A stretch of 18,271 nucleotides of DNA from Albidovulum sp. (GCA_030837825.1 JAUQYB010000049.1:1-18271), one strand, 5' to 3'; positions 7,087-14,688 are shown, numbered from the stretch's first letter. Made by a program: numbers and translations. The notes: generated from the sequence alone by a model not told the origin.

Positions 7087-8688
7087 ATGAGCCAGTCCAC
7101 AAGCCCCGACCGGGGTGCCCCGCTTTCTCTCGGTGCCGTCAACCCGGCGGGATTCGCGCTGTTCGTTCTCCTGATCCTGGTCTCGCTGCCGATCTTCTGG
7201 ATCGGCCATGTCTCGCTTGCGCTGGCCTGGTCGACGGCCGAATACAGCCACGGGCCGCTGATCCCGCTGATCTCGCTCTATCTCTTCCTGCGCGAACAGC
7301 GGCGGATGCCCCCGCCCGCGGCAGAGGCGCGGACACGCTGGCCGGGCCTTCTGGTGCTGATGGCCGCGCTTGCCCTTGCCGGGCTCGGCAACCTGATGCG
7401 GGTGCCCGACATCGTCACCTATGCCTTCATCTTCTGGGTGGCGGGAGTCGTGCTGACGCTCTTCGGCTGGAGCCGCGGGCGACTTCATATGCTGCCGGTC
7501 TTCCACTTGGTCTTCATGCTGCCACTGCCGCAGGTGCTTTACTGGAAGCTCACGATCTTCCTGCAATGGATCTCCTCGGCGCTCGGCGTGTGGTTCCTGA
7601 GCGTCGGTGGCGTTGCGGTCTTCCTCGAAGGCAACGTGATCGACCTCGGGGTCTACAAGCTCCAGGTCGCCGAGGCCTGTTCGGGCCTGCGCTACCTGTT
7701 CCCGATCCTCTCGTTCTCCTACCTCTTCGCGATTCTCTACCGCGGGCCGCTGTGGCACAAGCTCGTGCTTCTCCTCTCGGCCGCGCCGCTCACCGTCCTG
7801 ATGAATTCGGTCCGCATCGCGGTCATCGGGATGCTGGTCAACACCTACGGGATCGAGCAGGCGGAGGGGTTCCTCCACTTCTTCGAGGGCTGGGTAATCT
7901 TCCTGATCTGCGTGGCGATCCTTTTCGGGCTCGCCATGCTCCTCCAGCGCTTCGCGCCCGAACCGCTGTCGCTGTCCGAGGCGATCGACCTGGATTTCGA
8001 GGGGTTCGGCGCGATCTTTGCGCGCGTCTTCGCGATCCGCGCCACACCCGCGCTGCTGCTGGCCGTGCTTCTGACCGCCGCCGCCTCCACCACCTGGCAG
8101 ACCCTGCCCGCAACCGAGGTCACGGCGCCGGCGCGCGATCCGCTGCTGCTTTTCCCGCGGCAGCTTGGTGACTGGCAAAGCTATACCGTCGAGCTGGAGC
8201 CGAATGTCGAACGGGTGCTCGCCGCCGACGACTACCTCAACGCCTTCTACGAGACGCCGGGTGAAGGCAGCGTGGTGAACTTCTTCGTCGCCTGGTATGC
8301 CAAGCAGACCGAAGGCCAGGGTATCCATTCGCCCGAGGTCTGCCTGCCGACCGGCGGATGGGAGGTGTTCACGCTTCAGGAAGTGCCGCTCGATCTGACC
8401 GACGTGGGCTACGGGCAGTTCAACGCCAACCGCGCGGTGATCCAGAAGGGCCTGTCGAAGCAGCTTGTCATCTACTGGTTCGAGGGCCGCGGCAAGCGGA
8501 TCGCCAACGACTTCCGCGCCAAGCTCTCGGTGCTGAACGACAGCCTGACGGTGGGGCGCACCGATGGCGCGCTGGTGCGCTACGTCACCCCGGTCGAGCC
8601 GGGAGAGAGCGAGGCCGATGCCGAGGCGCGGCTGATGCGGTTCATGCGGCTCAGCCTCGCGCGGCTGCCGCAATTCGTGCCGTTCTGA
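7087..8688 (+). CDS. xrtD: Exosortase fused to EpsI domain (XrtD / VPLPA-CTERM type)
   Basis: This polytopic inner-membrane transpeptidase-like protease cleaves C-terminal sorting tails of exported proteins. The N-terminal exosortase domain (about 20-290) has roughly eight hydrophobic segments. The catalytic-type Cys198 and Arg202 lie in [11 protein letters not shown], and Arg243 in LMNSVRI, followed by His264 in [10 protein letters not shown] further hydrophobic segment (about 318-336) leads into a periplasmic EpsI domain (about 350-505) with the hallmark [12 protein letters not shown] at 414-425. At 533 residues, the fused architecture matches the exosortase type paired with VPLPA-CTERM proteins in Rhodobacterales. 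The start ATG 7087 has only a weak ribosome-binding site. It lies 125 bases after the barrel gene and 52 bases before a rhomboid gene. No VPLPA-tailed protein is encoded in the window. The exosortase call is firm; the XrtD subtype is likely. Confidence 0.93.
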   Translation: MSQSTSPDRGAPLSLGAVNPAGFALFVLLILVSLPIFWIGHVSLALAWSTAEYSHGPLIPLISLYLFLREQRRMPPPAAEARTRWPGLLVLMAALALAGLGNLMRVPDIVTYAFIFWVAGVVLTLFGWSRGRLHMLPVFHLVFMLPLPQVLYWKLTIFLQWISSALGVWFLSVGGVAVFLEGNVIDLGVYKLQVAEACSGLRYLFPILSFSYLFAILYRGPLWHKLVLLLSAAPLTVLMNSVRIAVIGMLVNTYGIEQAEGFLHFFEGWVIFLICVAILFGLAMLLQRFAPEPLSLSEAIDLDFEGFGAIFARVFAIRATPALLLAVLLTAAASTTWQTLPATEVTAPARDPLLLFPRQLGDWQSYTVELEPNVERVLAADDYLNAFYETPGEGSVVNFFVAWYAKQTEGQGIHSPEVCLPTGGWEVFTLQEVPLDLTDVGYGQFNANRAVIQKGLSKQLVIYWFEGRGKRIANDFRAKLSVLNDSLTVGRTDGALVRYVTPVEPGESEADAEARLMRFMRLSLARLPQFVPF

Positions 8689-8717
8689 TCCGGCACGCCG
8701 TCCCCCTTGCAGGACGC

Positions 8718-8740
8718 GCCGGCATCGGCAGGATGCCGGC
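8718..8740 (+). repeat. 9-bp perfect hairpin abutting the rhomboid start codon
   Basis: GCCGGCATC (8718-8726) and GATGCCGGC (8732-8740) pair perfectly around a GGCAG loop, ending one base before ATG 8741. The only purine-rich candidate ribosome-binding bases (GGCAGGA) lie in the loop and stem edge. The hairpin could limit rhomboid translation or 5' define its mRNA. There is no T-run, so a terminator is unlikely. Confidence 0.55.
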
Positions 8741-9400
8741 ATGAGCGAAGCGGGCGACATGGCGGGAAATTCCGGCTTTCTCGGGGGGCCGATCCCGCGG
8801 TCGGCCTGGGTGATCGCGGCACTCTGCGCCCTGCCCGAGGTGGTCCTGACCGGGGCCGACTGGCGGCTGTGGGGCCAGCCCTGGTGGCGGCTTCTCACCT
8901 ATCAGTATGCCGGGTTCTGGCCCGGCCTTCTCGGCGACTGGCAGCCGAACTACGCCCTGCAGCCCGTTGCGATGTTCGTGAGCTACGGCTTTCTCCATGC
9001 CGGGACCTGGCACCTTGCAGTGAACATGGCCACGCTTCTGCTGCTGGCGGGGCCGGTCGCGGCGCGGATCGGCGGGCGGGGGTTTCTCCGGGCCTATGGG
9101 TTGTCGCTTCTCGGGGGCGCGCTCGGATTTGCCGGGCTGACCACCGCGCCGACGCCGATGGTCGGGGCCTCGGGCGCGCTTTTCGGGCTGGCCGGCGTGC
9201 TTCTGGCGCTGGAGTTCGACCGGCGCATGGCCCGTGGCCTGCCCGTCCGCAACGTCCTGGCGATGATCTTCGGGCTTGCCGCCGGCAACGCGGTCCTCGC
9301 CTGGACCTCGGGCGGCGGACTTGCCTGGCAGGCGCATCTCGGCGGCTTCATCGCCGGCTGGCTCTACGCCACCGCGCTCCGCCTCCGGCGATTGGCCTAG
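8741..9400 (+). CDS. Rhomboid-family intramembrane serine protease
   Basis: This is a six-segment membrane protease that cleaves substrates within or near the membrane. All expected active-site elements are visible: the HxxxN motif at His91-Asn95 (WHLAVNM), the GxSG motif with nucleophile Ser144 (VGASGALFG), and the base His199 in WQAHLGGFIAGW. It has 219 residues, a compact form near the size of the GlpG catalytic core, without an N-terminal cytoplasmic domain. ATG 8741 is used; an in-frame ATG at 8759 would shorten it by six residues without changing the domain. The gene follows the exosortase by 52 bases in the same direction, and its stop overlaps the convergent glycosyltransferase stop. 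A role in processing exosortase-system proteins is possible but unproven; a general rhomboid role is the alternative. Confidence 0.93.
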   Translation: MSEAGDMAGNSGFLGGPIPRSAWVIAALCALPEVVLTGADWRLWGQPWWRLLTYQYAGFWPGLLGDWQPNYALQPVAMFVSYGFLHAGTWHLAVNMATLLLLAGPVAARIGGRGFLRAYGLSLLGGALGFAGLTTAPTPMVGASGALFGLAGVLLALEFDRRMARGLPVRNVLAMIFGLAAGNAVLAWTSGGGLAWQAHLGGFIAGWLYATALRLRRLA

Positions 9401-10620
9401 CGCCCCATCCTGGCAAAGATCCGGTCGTAGGCGGCGAGCAGGTTCGGCACCGAATGCGCCCAGCTCAGCGCCGCCTGCACCCTCTCGCGCCCGATCCGCC
9501 CCATCTCGGCGCGCTTGCCCGGATCGTCGAGCAGGCTCACGATCTTCTCGGCGAAATCCACCGTGTCGTTGGGCCGCGCATAGAGCGAGGCTTCCGCGGC
9601 AGAGGCGCGCCCCTCCTTCAGCTCGAACTGCACGATGGGCTTGGCCAGCGTCATGTATTCCATGATCTTGTTCATCGTCGAAAGGTCGTTCATCACCGTC
9701 ACCCGGTCGGGGTTCACGCAGACATCGGCGGTGTTGAGCATGTCGAGCAGAAGGTCGTCGGGCGCCCGTCCGGTGAAGGTGAAGTGATCCGCGAGTCCCC
9801 GCGCCCGAACGTCCGCCTGCACCTCCTCCAGCGCCGGGCCGCCGCCGACGATGCCGAAATGCACGTCGTCACGCCCCATGCGCCGGATCATGTGCTCGGC
9901 GCTGTCCACCAGCAGATCGAGCCCCTCCTGCTGGCCGATGACGCCGACATAGCCGATGAGGTGCTTCGCGCCCTTCCTCAGCTCCGGCTTCGGCGGCCGA
10001 AGCTCCAGCTTCTCGATCTTGGGGCCCGACCGGACGACAAAGACGTCCTCGGGCCTCATGCCGCCGCGGCGGCGGGCGATCTCGGCATAGCTTTCGTTGG
10101 TGGCGATCGAGACGGAGGCGGTCTTGAAGGTCAGCCATTCGAACAGCACCATCGCCTTCCACAGAAGGCCGCGCCGGCCGAATTTCGCCTCGTAAAGCTC
10201 GGGGCAGATGTCGTGGTGGTCGAAGAGATAGCGCACGCCGAAGGGCCGCATCGCCCAGGCGACAAGGAAGATGAGGTCGGGCGGGTTGCAGCCGTGCAGC
10301 ACGTCGATCCCGCGTTCGCGCCGGACCTTCAGCGCGAGCCGCAACTCGTTCCAGAGTGCGGAGCCGTATTCGCGCAGGTAGCCGCCGGCCGAATTGCCCT
10401 CGGGCGGCAGGTCGTGGCGGTAGACGTGAACACCGTCGAGAAGCTCGTAGTCCGCCTCGAACCCCTTGCCCTTGGGCGAGACGACCGAGACGGTGTAGCC
10501 GTGGGCCGCAAGTGTCGTCGCCTCGGCCCAGACCCGGCGGTCGAAGGGCACCGGCAGGTTCTCGACCACGATCAGGACGCGGCGGCCGGCGCCGGGCAGC
10601 GCCTCACCAGTTGATGCCAC
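9397..10620 (-). CDS. Glycosyltransferase family 4 (GT-B fold)
   Basis: This is a cytoplasmic GT-B glycosyltransferase that would add a sugar to the lipid-linked repeat unit. The N-terminal Rossmann domain opens with RRVLIVVENLPVPFDRRV (about 13-30) and includes GCNPPDLI and FDHHDICPELY (about 110-143). The C-terminal domain has IGYVGVIGQQEGLDLLV (about 222-238), IVGGGPALEEV and the donor-site region NDLSTMNKIMEYMTLAKPIV (about 311-330), where Glu321 aligns with the conserved acidic residue. The GTG start at 10620 is chosen because GGAGAGC lies about 8 bases upstream. It overlaps the end of the GDP-mannose dehydrogenase gene by 17 bases, indicating translational coupling. An open extension to 10752 lies inside that gene and is not homologous-looking. 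It has 407 residues. Donor and acceptor are unknown. Confidence 0.9.
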   Translation of the reverse strand: MASTGEALPGAGRRVLIVVENLPVPFDRRVWAEATTLAAHGYTVSVVSPKGKGFEADYELLDGVHVYRHDLPPEGNSAGGYLREYGSALWNELRLALKVRRERGIDVLHGCNPPDLIFLVAWAMRPFGVRYLFDHHDICPELYEAKFGRRGLLWKAMVLFEWLTFKTASVSIATNESYAEIARRRGGMRPEDVFVVRSGPKIEKLELRPPKPELRKGAKHLIGYVGVIGQQEGLDLLVDSAEHMIRRMGRDDVHFGIVGGGPALEEVQADVRARGLADHFTFTGRAPDDLLLDMLNTADVCVNPDRVTVMNDLSTMNKIMEYMTLAKPIVQFELKEGRASAAEASLYARPNDTVDFAEKIVSLLDDPGKRAEMGRIGRERVQAALSWAHSVPNLLAAYDRIFARMGR

Positions 10621-11920
10621 GATACCGCTCTCCGAGATGGGCCGAGAGGCCGGGAATGCGGGCGAGGTCCAGCACCCGGTGCCGGGGGCCGAGACGGTCG
10701 GCCAGAAGCCGGAACTCCGGCGCCGGGTTGCCGACGATGACGAGATCGCCATGCGCCAGGACCGCGTCCATGTCGTCGGACAGGATGTCGCCGATATGGG
10801 GGATGACGCCTTCGATATAGGCCCGGTTCGCCCCCAGAAGCCTGGCGAGATGCACGTTCTTGTCGTAGATGCGCAGATTGAACCCCTTGCCGATCAGCCG
10901 CTCCACCAGCGTCACCTGCGAGCTTTCGCGCAGGTCGTCGGTGCCGGATTTGAAGCTGATACCAAGAAAGGCGATGTTGCGGATGCCGCAGTCGGCGACC
11001 ATCTCGACGGCGCGGGCCACCTGCGCCTCGTTGGTGGGGATGAGCGCGTTCAGAAGCGGCAGGTCGAGGTCGAGGTCGCGCCCCTTGAAGGTCAGCGCGC
11101 GCACGTCCTTGGGCAGGCACGAACCGCCGAAGGCGAAGCCCGGTTTCATGTAGTAGGACGAGATGTTGAGCTTGGTGTCCTGGCAGAAAATTTCCATCAC
11201 TTCCCAGCTGTCGACGCCGACCGCCTGGGCGATGTTGCCGATCTCGTTGGCGAAGGCGACCTTGGTCGCGTGCCAGGAGTTGTCGGCGTATTTGACCATC
11301 TCGGCCACTTCGAGCCGGGTGGCGAACTTTGGCCCCGGCAGCGCCGAATAAAGCTCGATCACCCCTTGCGCCACGGCCGGATCGTCCGAGCCGACGACGG
11401 TCTTCGGCGGATTGTCGTAGTCGTGGACGGCGGTGGATTCGCGCAGGAACTCCGGGTTGTTCGCCAGCCGCAACAGGTCGGAAAGCCGGGCGCCCAGCGC
11501 CCGCTCGAAGGCCGGGATCACCACGCCGCGCATCGTGCCCGGCAGGATGGTGGAGCGGATGACGACGGTATGCGGCCGACCCTTCGCCGCGATCGCCGCG
11601 CCGATCTCCTCGCAGACCCGCTCCACCGCCGAGGTGTCGAGGCTGCCGTTCTTGCGCGAGGGCGTGCCGACGCAGACGAGGCTGAGGTCGGTCGCGGCCA
11701 CCGCCTCGGCGGCCGAGGTCGTGGCGCGCAGGCGACCGGCGGCCACCGCCTCCTCGATCAGCTCGCTCACGTTCTTCTCGATGATCGGGGCCTTGCCGGA
11801 GTTGACGATGGCGACCTTGGCGGGCTGGGGATCGACGCCCACAACCTCGTGCCCGTCGCGCGCAAGGCAGGCGGCCGAGACGACGCCCACGTAACCCATG
11901 CCGAAAACTGCAATCTTCAC
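10604..11920 (-). CDS. algD: GDP-mannose 6-dehydrogenase, AlgD-like
   Basis: This cytoplasmic NAD-dependent enzyme oxidises GDP-mannose to GDP-mannuronic acid; the UDP-glucose 6-dehydrogenase branch is the alternative. The NAD-binding GMGYVG lies at 7-12 and CVGTPSRKNGSLD at 83-95. NNPEFLRESTAVHDYDNPP (154-172), Lys210 and Asn214 in MVKYADNSWHATK, the catalytic Cys268 in FAFGGSCLPKDVRALT (262-277), and SFKSGTDDLRES at 322-333 follow. The length of 438 and the Cys268 position closely match the Pseudomonas alginate enzyme. The GTG start 11920 has GCGAGGG upstream; the longer open frame to 12046 has no family-like N-terminus. It overlaps the downstream GT4 gene by 17 bases. No alginate polymerase genes are nearby, so the uronic acid is probably built into this locus's own polymer. 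Confidence 0.92.
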   Translation of the reverse strand: MKIAVFGMGYVGVVSAACLARDGHEVVGVDPQPAKVAIVNSGKAPIIEKNVSELIEEAVAAGRLRATTSAAEAVAATDLSLVCVGTPSRKNGSLDTSAVERVCEEIGAAIAAKGRPHTVVIRSTILPGTMRGVVIPAFERALGARLSDLLRLANNPEFLRESTAVHDYDNPPKTVVGSDDPAVAQGVIELYSALPGPKFATRLEVAEMVKYADNSWHATKVAFANEIGNIAQAVGVDSWEVMEIFCQDTKLNISSYYMKPGFAFGGSCLPKDVRALTFKGRDLDLDLPLLNALIPTNEAQVARAVEMVADCGIRNIAFLGISFKSGTDDLRESSQVTLVERLIGKGFNLRIYDKNVHLARLLGANRAYIEGVIPHIGDILSDDMDAVLAHGDLVIVGNPAPEFRLLADRLGPRHRVLDLARIPGLSAHLGERYRGINW

Positions 11921-12029
11921 TGCGACCCTCGCTCGTCTCTGGCCCGTCCGGCGGCGTGCCGGCAGGGCGGAATTCCTGTGGTGCGGGCGGCCTGCGACCC
12001 CGCCCGGGCTGGCCCGACACCTAGCGCAG

Positions 12030-12045
12030 TGCCCCGGCCGGGGCA
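12030..12045. repeat. Perfect 16-bp GC palindrome between phytase-like and algD-like genes
   Basis: TGCCCCGG is followed directly by its reverse complement CCGGGGCA. It lies in the 172-base gap downstream of the phytase-like gene and upstream of the dehydrogenase. It may be a terminator stem without a T-run on the minus strand, or a regulator site. Confidence 0.35.
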
Positions 12046-12092
12046 AAGCCCGTTTTCTGCGGCGCGGCGCGAGCGCGGGGTTGCGTCAACAA

Positions 12093-12995
12093 TCATTGCG
12101 CTTCCTTCACTTCATACTCGGCCACGAGGGTCCGCTGGAGGAACAGGAAATTGTCGTCGGAGATCAGGCTGATCACGGTGCGGCCAGCCGCATCGGTCCA
12201 GAGGCTCATGCCTTCCATGTTGTCGAGCGCGCCGGAAGCGGTTTCCAGAAGCGTCTCCGAGGCACCGAAGGCGCCGTCCTGCCAGCCGAAGCGACGGATG
12301 CGCGTGGCGAAGCCGCCGAGCGACACCCGCCGTTCCAGAAGATAGAACCGGCCATCGCTGCCGAAGGCCGCGTCCGAGGCGTCGAACCCGCCATCGGCGC
12401 CGGGAATCCCCGGTCCGGGACGCCATGCCATAGCGGTGCCATGCCCGTCGCCCAGGAAGGTCGGGTAGGCCCCCTCGCTTCCGTCCGGCTTTTCGCTGAC
12501 GACGATCAGCCCGCCCCCGGGCCGCTCGGCGACGCCCTCGAAGCTTTCGTTCGACCACAGGTCGCGGAAACGCTGATAGGCGTGAAGCGCCGTGGGATTC
12601 ACGTCGGGAGGGTGAATTTCGGTGATCCGGGCGTAGCTTTCATAGGCGACGTAGAGCCCCCCGTCCCTTGCCGGAGCCAGCGCCTCGGCATCGGCGGTGA
12701 ACCCAGCGACGGGCTTGCCGTTGTTGTCGATCAGGCGGGAATGCCAGTCCGTCGCGATCCGCTCGATCCGGTTTGCCGCGCCGCGCAGGACCGTCGCATG
12801 GAAAAGCTCGCCCTCGTCGCTGACCGCATAGAACGAGGTCCCGCCGGGCGCCATGACCAGGCCGGAGAAGCCGCCGAAGGCGCTGCCGTCCTCGCGCCAT
12901 GTGTACTGGCCGAGCGGCACGAGTTCGGCCGCCGCCGCCTGGGTGGCGAGACCCGCCGAAAGGGCGGCCGGAAGGAGAAGGTCAGCGATCCGCAC
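12093..12995 (-). CDS. Secreted esterase-like activity of phytase family protein
   Basis: This is an exported protein of the phytase/esterase-like beta-propeller family. The signal peptide covers about residues 1-22 (MRIADLLLPAALSAGLA, cleavage near AAA before AE). The mature domain shows family-type pieces: AFGGFSGLVMAP (about 38-49), FYAVSDEGELFHA, FTADAEALAPARDGGLYVAYE (about 98-118), NESFEGVAERPGGGLIVVSE (about 150-170) and the closing LDNMEGMSLWTDAAGRTVISLISDDNF. It has 300 residues. The GTG start 12995 overlaps the end of the upstream GT2 gene by 14 bases; longer open reading into GT2 is not gene-like. The family's substrates are poorly defined and a phosphate ester or polymer substituent is possible. 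A role in EPS modification is suggested only by the overlap with a glycosyltransferase. Confidence 0.85.
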   Translation of the reverse strand: MRIADLLLPAALSAGLATQAAAAELVPLGQYTWREDGSAFGGFSGLVMAPGGTSFYAVSDEGELFHATVLRGAANRIERIATDWHSRLIDNNGKPVAGFTADAEALAPARDGGLYVAYESYARITEIHPPDVNPTALHAYQRFRDLWSNESFEGVAERPGGGLIVVSEKPDGSEGAYPTFLGDGHGTAMAWRPGPGIPGADGGFDASDAAFGSDGRFYLLERRVSLGGFATRIRRFGWQDGAFGASETLLETASGALDNMEGMSLWTDAAGRTVISLISDDNFLFLQRTLVAEYEVKEAQ

Positions 12996-13998
12996 GGCCG
13001 AACGCGATCCTTTGCGCCTCGGGCGACAGCCGGTCGCGCACCGAGCGGGGGGCGCCAAGCCCCCAGACGGCGCGCAGAAGTGCTGCCGCCTGCGGAAGGG
13101 CGCCCCTGAGCAGAAGTTGCGCCGCCTTGACCGTGGCATAACCCATCGCCACCGGCAGGCCGACGGGGTTGAAGCGGCGGACGAAAAGCATCCGGCTGTG
13201 ATACTTGAACCAGAAGGAAAACGGCGAGGCCAGCCGTTCGAGCGTGGGCGAGCCGATCGAGGTCCCGGCATGGTGATAGACGACCAGCCCTTCGGCCACG
13301 ACCAGAGGCATGGTGCCGCGCCTGAGCGCCCAGTCGGCCTCTTCGTAGTACAGGAAGTAGTCCTCCCGCATCGGTCCCACGGTTTCATAGAAGGCACGCG
13401 AGGCGACCATGCTGGCGCCGGTGATGAAGTCGAGAGCCTCGCCCGTCGGCAGCACCGCCTCTGCCGCCGGGCGGCCGAGGTTGACGTTGCCGGAAACCCC
13501 GGTCCACAGGCTGACGCGGCCGCCGTCGATTTGCACCCGGTGGGGCGGATCGGCATAGCAGACGCGCCCCCCCATCAGGGCATATCCGGGCGTCTTCGAC
13601 GCCGCCCGGATGATTGCCCGGCAGGCCCCCTGATCGGCGAAGGCGTCGGGATTCAGCACCCAGAAATGGCCGATCTCAGGCATCGCCGCCAGCACCGCAA
13701 GGCCGACGTTGACGCCGCCCGCGAAGCCACGGTTGGCGCCGGAATGGACCAGGGTCACCGCCCCCGCCGCGTCCCGCGCCGGCCGGTCGGTGGCCGCGAA
13801 TTCCCGCAGGTCGGTGCGCGTGTCGCGCGCCCATGCGCGCAGCACGGCGACGGTGTCGTCGGTTGAGGCGTTGTCGACCACCACGACGGCCGGCGCGCCG
13901 CCCTCCTGCGCCAGAAGGCTTTCGACGCAGCCGAGGATCACGTCGGCGGAGTTGAAGGCCACGACGACGACGCCGATCGGTAGGCTGGGCACTGACAT
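12982..13998 (-). CDS. Glycosyltransferase family 2 (rhamnosyltransferase/WbbL-like)
   Basis: This is a cytoplasmic GT-A glycosyltransferase. It opens with PIGVVVVAFNSADVILGCVESL, typical of family 2, then VVVDNASTDDTV. HSGANRGFAGGVNVGL (about 83-98) and FWVLNPDA follow, the latter replacing the classical DXD as in WbbL-like enzymes. FITGASMVASRAFYETVG and the acceptor-side EDYFLYYEEADWALR motif (about 205-219) come next. It has 338 residues from ATG 13998, which is directly preceded by an in-frame GTG at 14001 that is equally possible. The ribosome-binding site is weak. Its end overlaps the phytase-like gene by 14 bases. The sugar transferred cannot be determined from sequence. It diverges from the acyltransferase across a 147-base gap. 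Confidence 0.92.
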   Translation of the reverse strand: MSVPSLPIGVVVVAFNSADVILGCVESLLAQEGGAPAVVVVDNASTDDTVAVLRAWARDTRTDLREFAATDRPARDAAGAVTLVHSGANRGFAGGVNVGLAVLAAMPEIGHFWVLNPDAFADQGACRAIIRAASKTPGYALMGGRVCYADPPHRVQIDGGRVSLWTGVSGNVNLGRPAAEAVLPTGEALDFITGASMVASRAFYETVGPMREDYFLYYEEADWALRRGTMPLVVAEGLVVYHHAGTSIGSPTLERLASPFSFWFKYHSRMLFVRRFNPVGLPVAMGYATVKAAQLLLRGALPQAAALLRAVWGLGAPRSVRDRLSPEAQRIAFGRADR

Positions 13999-14021
13999 CA
14001 CTGCTCGACTTCACTGTTTCG

Positions 14022-14040
14022 CGGGCGTGCATAACGCCCG
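14022..14040. repeat. Inverted repeat in the divergent GT2/acyltransferase promoter region
   Basis: CGGGCGT and ACGCCCG pair perfectly over 7 bp around a GCATA loop. The repeat lies 24 bases upstream of the GT2 start and about 105 upstream of the acyltransferase, a typical operator position, but no regulator is known. Confidence 0.35.
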
Positions 14041-14145
14041 ACTGTGGTAGCAATTGGGCAGAGATCGTGCCAGAGCCCGCGAGCGGCGAATTGCCTTGGC
14101 CCCGCCCCGCCCCTAATCTCGGTCCACACCGGGTAGGAGAGCCTC

Positions 14146-14688
14146 ATGGCCATCGCAGGACGCACGCCTCTGTCACGCCTGATGCGGGCGGCCCGGTCGT
14201 TCCTCGATCCCGGCGTCTTCCTGCACCCGTTCCGGCTGATGCATTACTACGGCTACAGCCATGTGAAGGAACGGCGGAAGCTGACGCTCGGTCGCGACGT
14301 GCGGATCGCGCCCAACGTGTCCCTCGCCCATGCAGAGCGGATCGAGCTGGGCGACCAGGTGCAGGTCGGCGCGCGATGCTCGCTCTGGGCCGGCAAGAGC
14401 CAAAGCCGCATCCGCGTCGGCGCGCGCACCACCTTCGGGCCGGAATGTTTCGTGACGGCGGCAGACTACGGGCTGGCCGCAGGCACGCGGATCACCGATC
14501 AGGAGATGGTGGAGCGCGACATCACCATTGGCGAGGACTGCTGGATCGGGGCGCGGGCGATCCTGACGGCGGGCATCACCATCGGCGATGGCGCCGTGAT
14601 CGGCGCCGGGTCCGTCGTCACCCGCGACGTGCCCCCGGGCGCGATCGCCGTGGGCGTGCCCGCGAAAGTGGTGAAGATGCGCGCCTGA
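14146..14688 (+). CDS. Hexapeptide-repeat acyltransferase (WcaF/LbetaH type)
   Basis: This cytoplasmic left-handed beta-helix acyltransferase probably O-acetylates a sugar of the repeat unit, using acetyl-CoA. Hexapeptide repeats run from about residue 47 to 160 ([65 protein letters not shown]). They end with the family's VPAKVVKM. The insertion loop [21 protein letters not shown] (about 105-125) has Asp107-Tyr108 where several relatives carry an Asn/Asp-His pair, so the catalytic His is not obvious. Start ATG 14146 has AGGAG 7 bases upstream. It has 180 residues. Only six bases separate its stop from the convergent flippase stop, with no visible terminator between them. Confidence 0.88.
   Translation: MAIAGRTPLSRLMRAARSFLDPGVFLHPFRLMHYYGYSHVKERRKLTLGRDVRIAPNVSLAHAERIELGDQVQVGARCSLWAGKSQSRIRVGARTTFGPECFVTAADYGLAAGTRITDQEMVERDITIGEDCWIGARAILTAGITIGDGAVIGAGSVVTRDVPPGAIAVGVPAKVVKMRA

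Noticed and set aside
7066..8898. Minus-strand open frame of 610 codons opposite the exosortase
   Set aside because: Low-complexity charged translation (His, Gln, Arg, Asp) typical of antisense reading; the plus strand carries complete exosortase and EpsI motifs.
8707..10614. Plus-strand open frame of 635 codons spanning rhomboid and GT4
   Set aside because: It crosses two well-supported genes in the wrong frame and strand and shows no family motifs.
13000..13556. N-terminal extension of the phytase-like protein through GT2
   Set aside because: The extension is out of frame with the real GT2 gene and lacks protein-like features; GTG 12995 gives a proper signal peptide.
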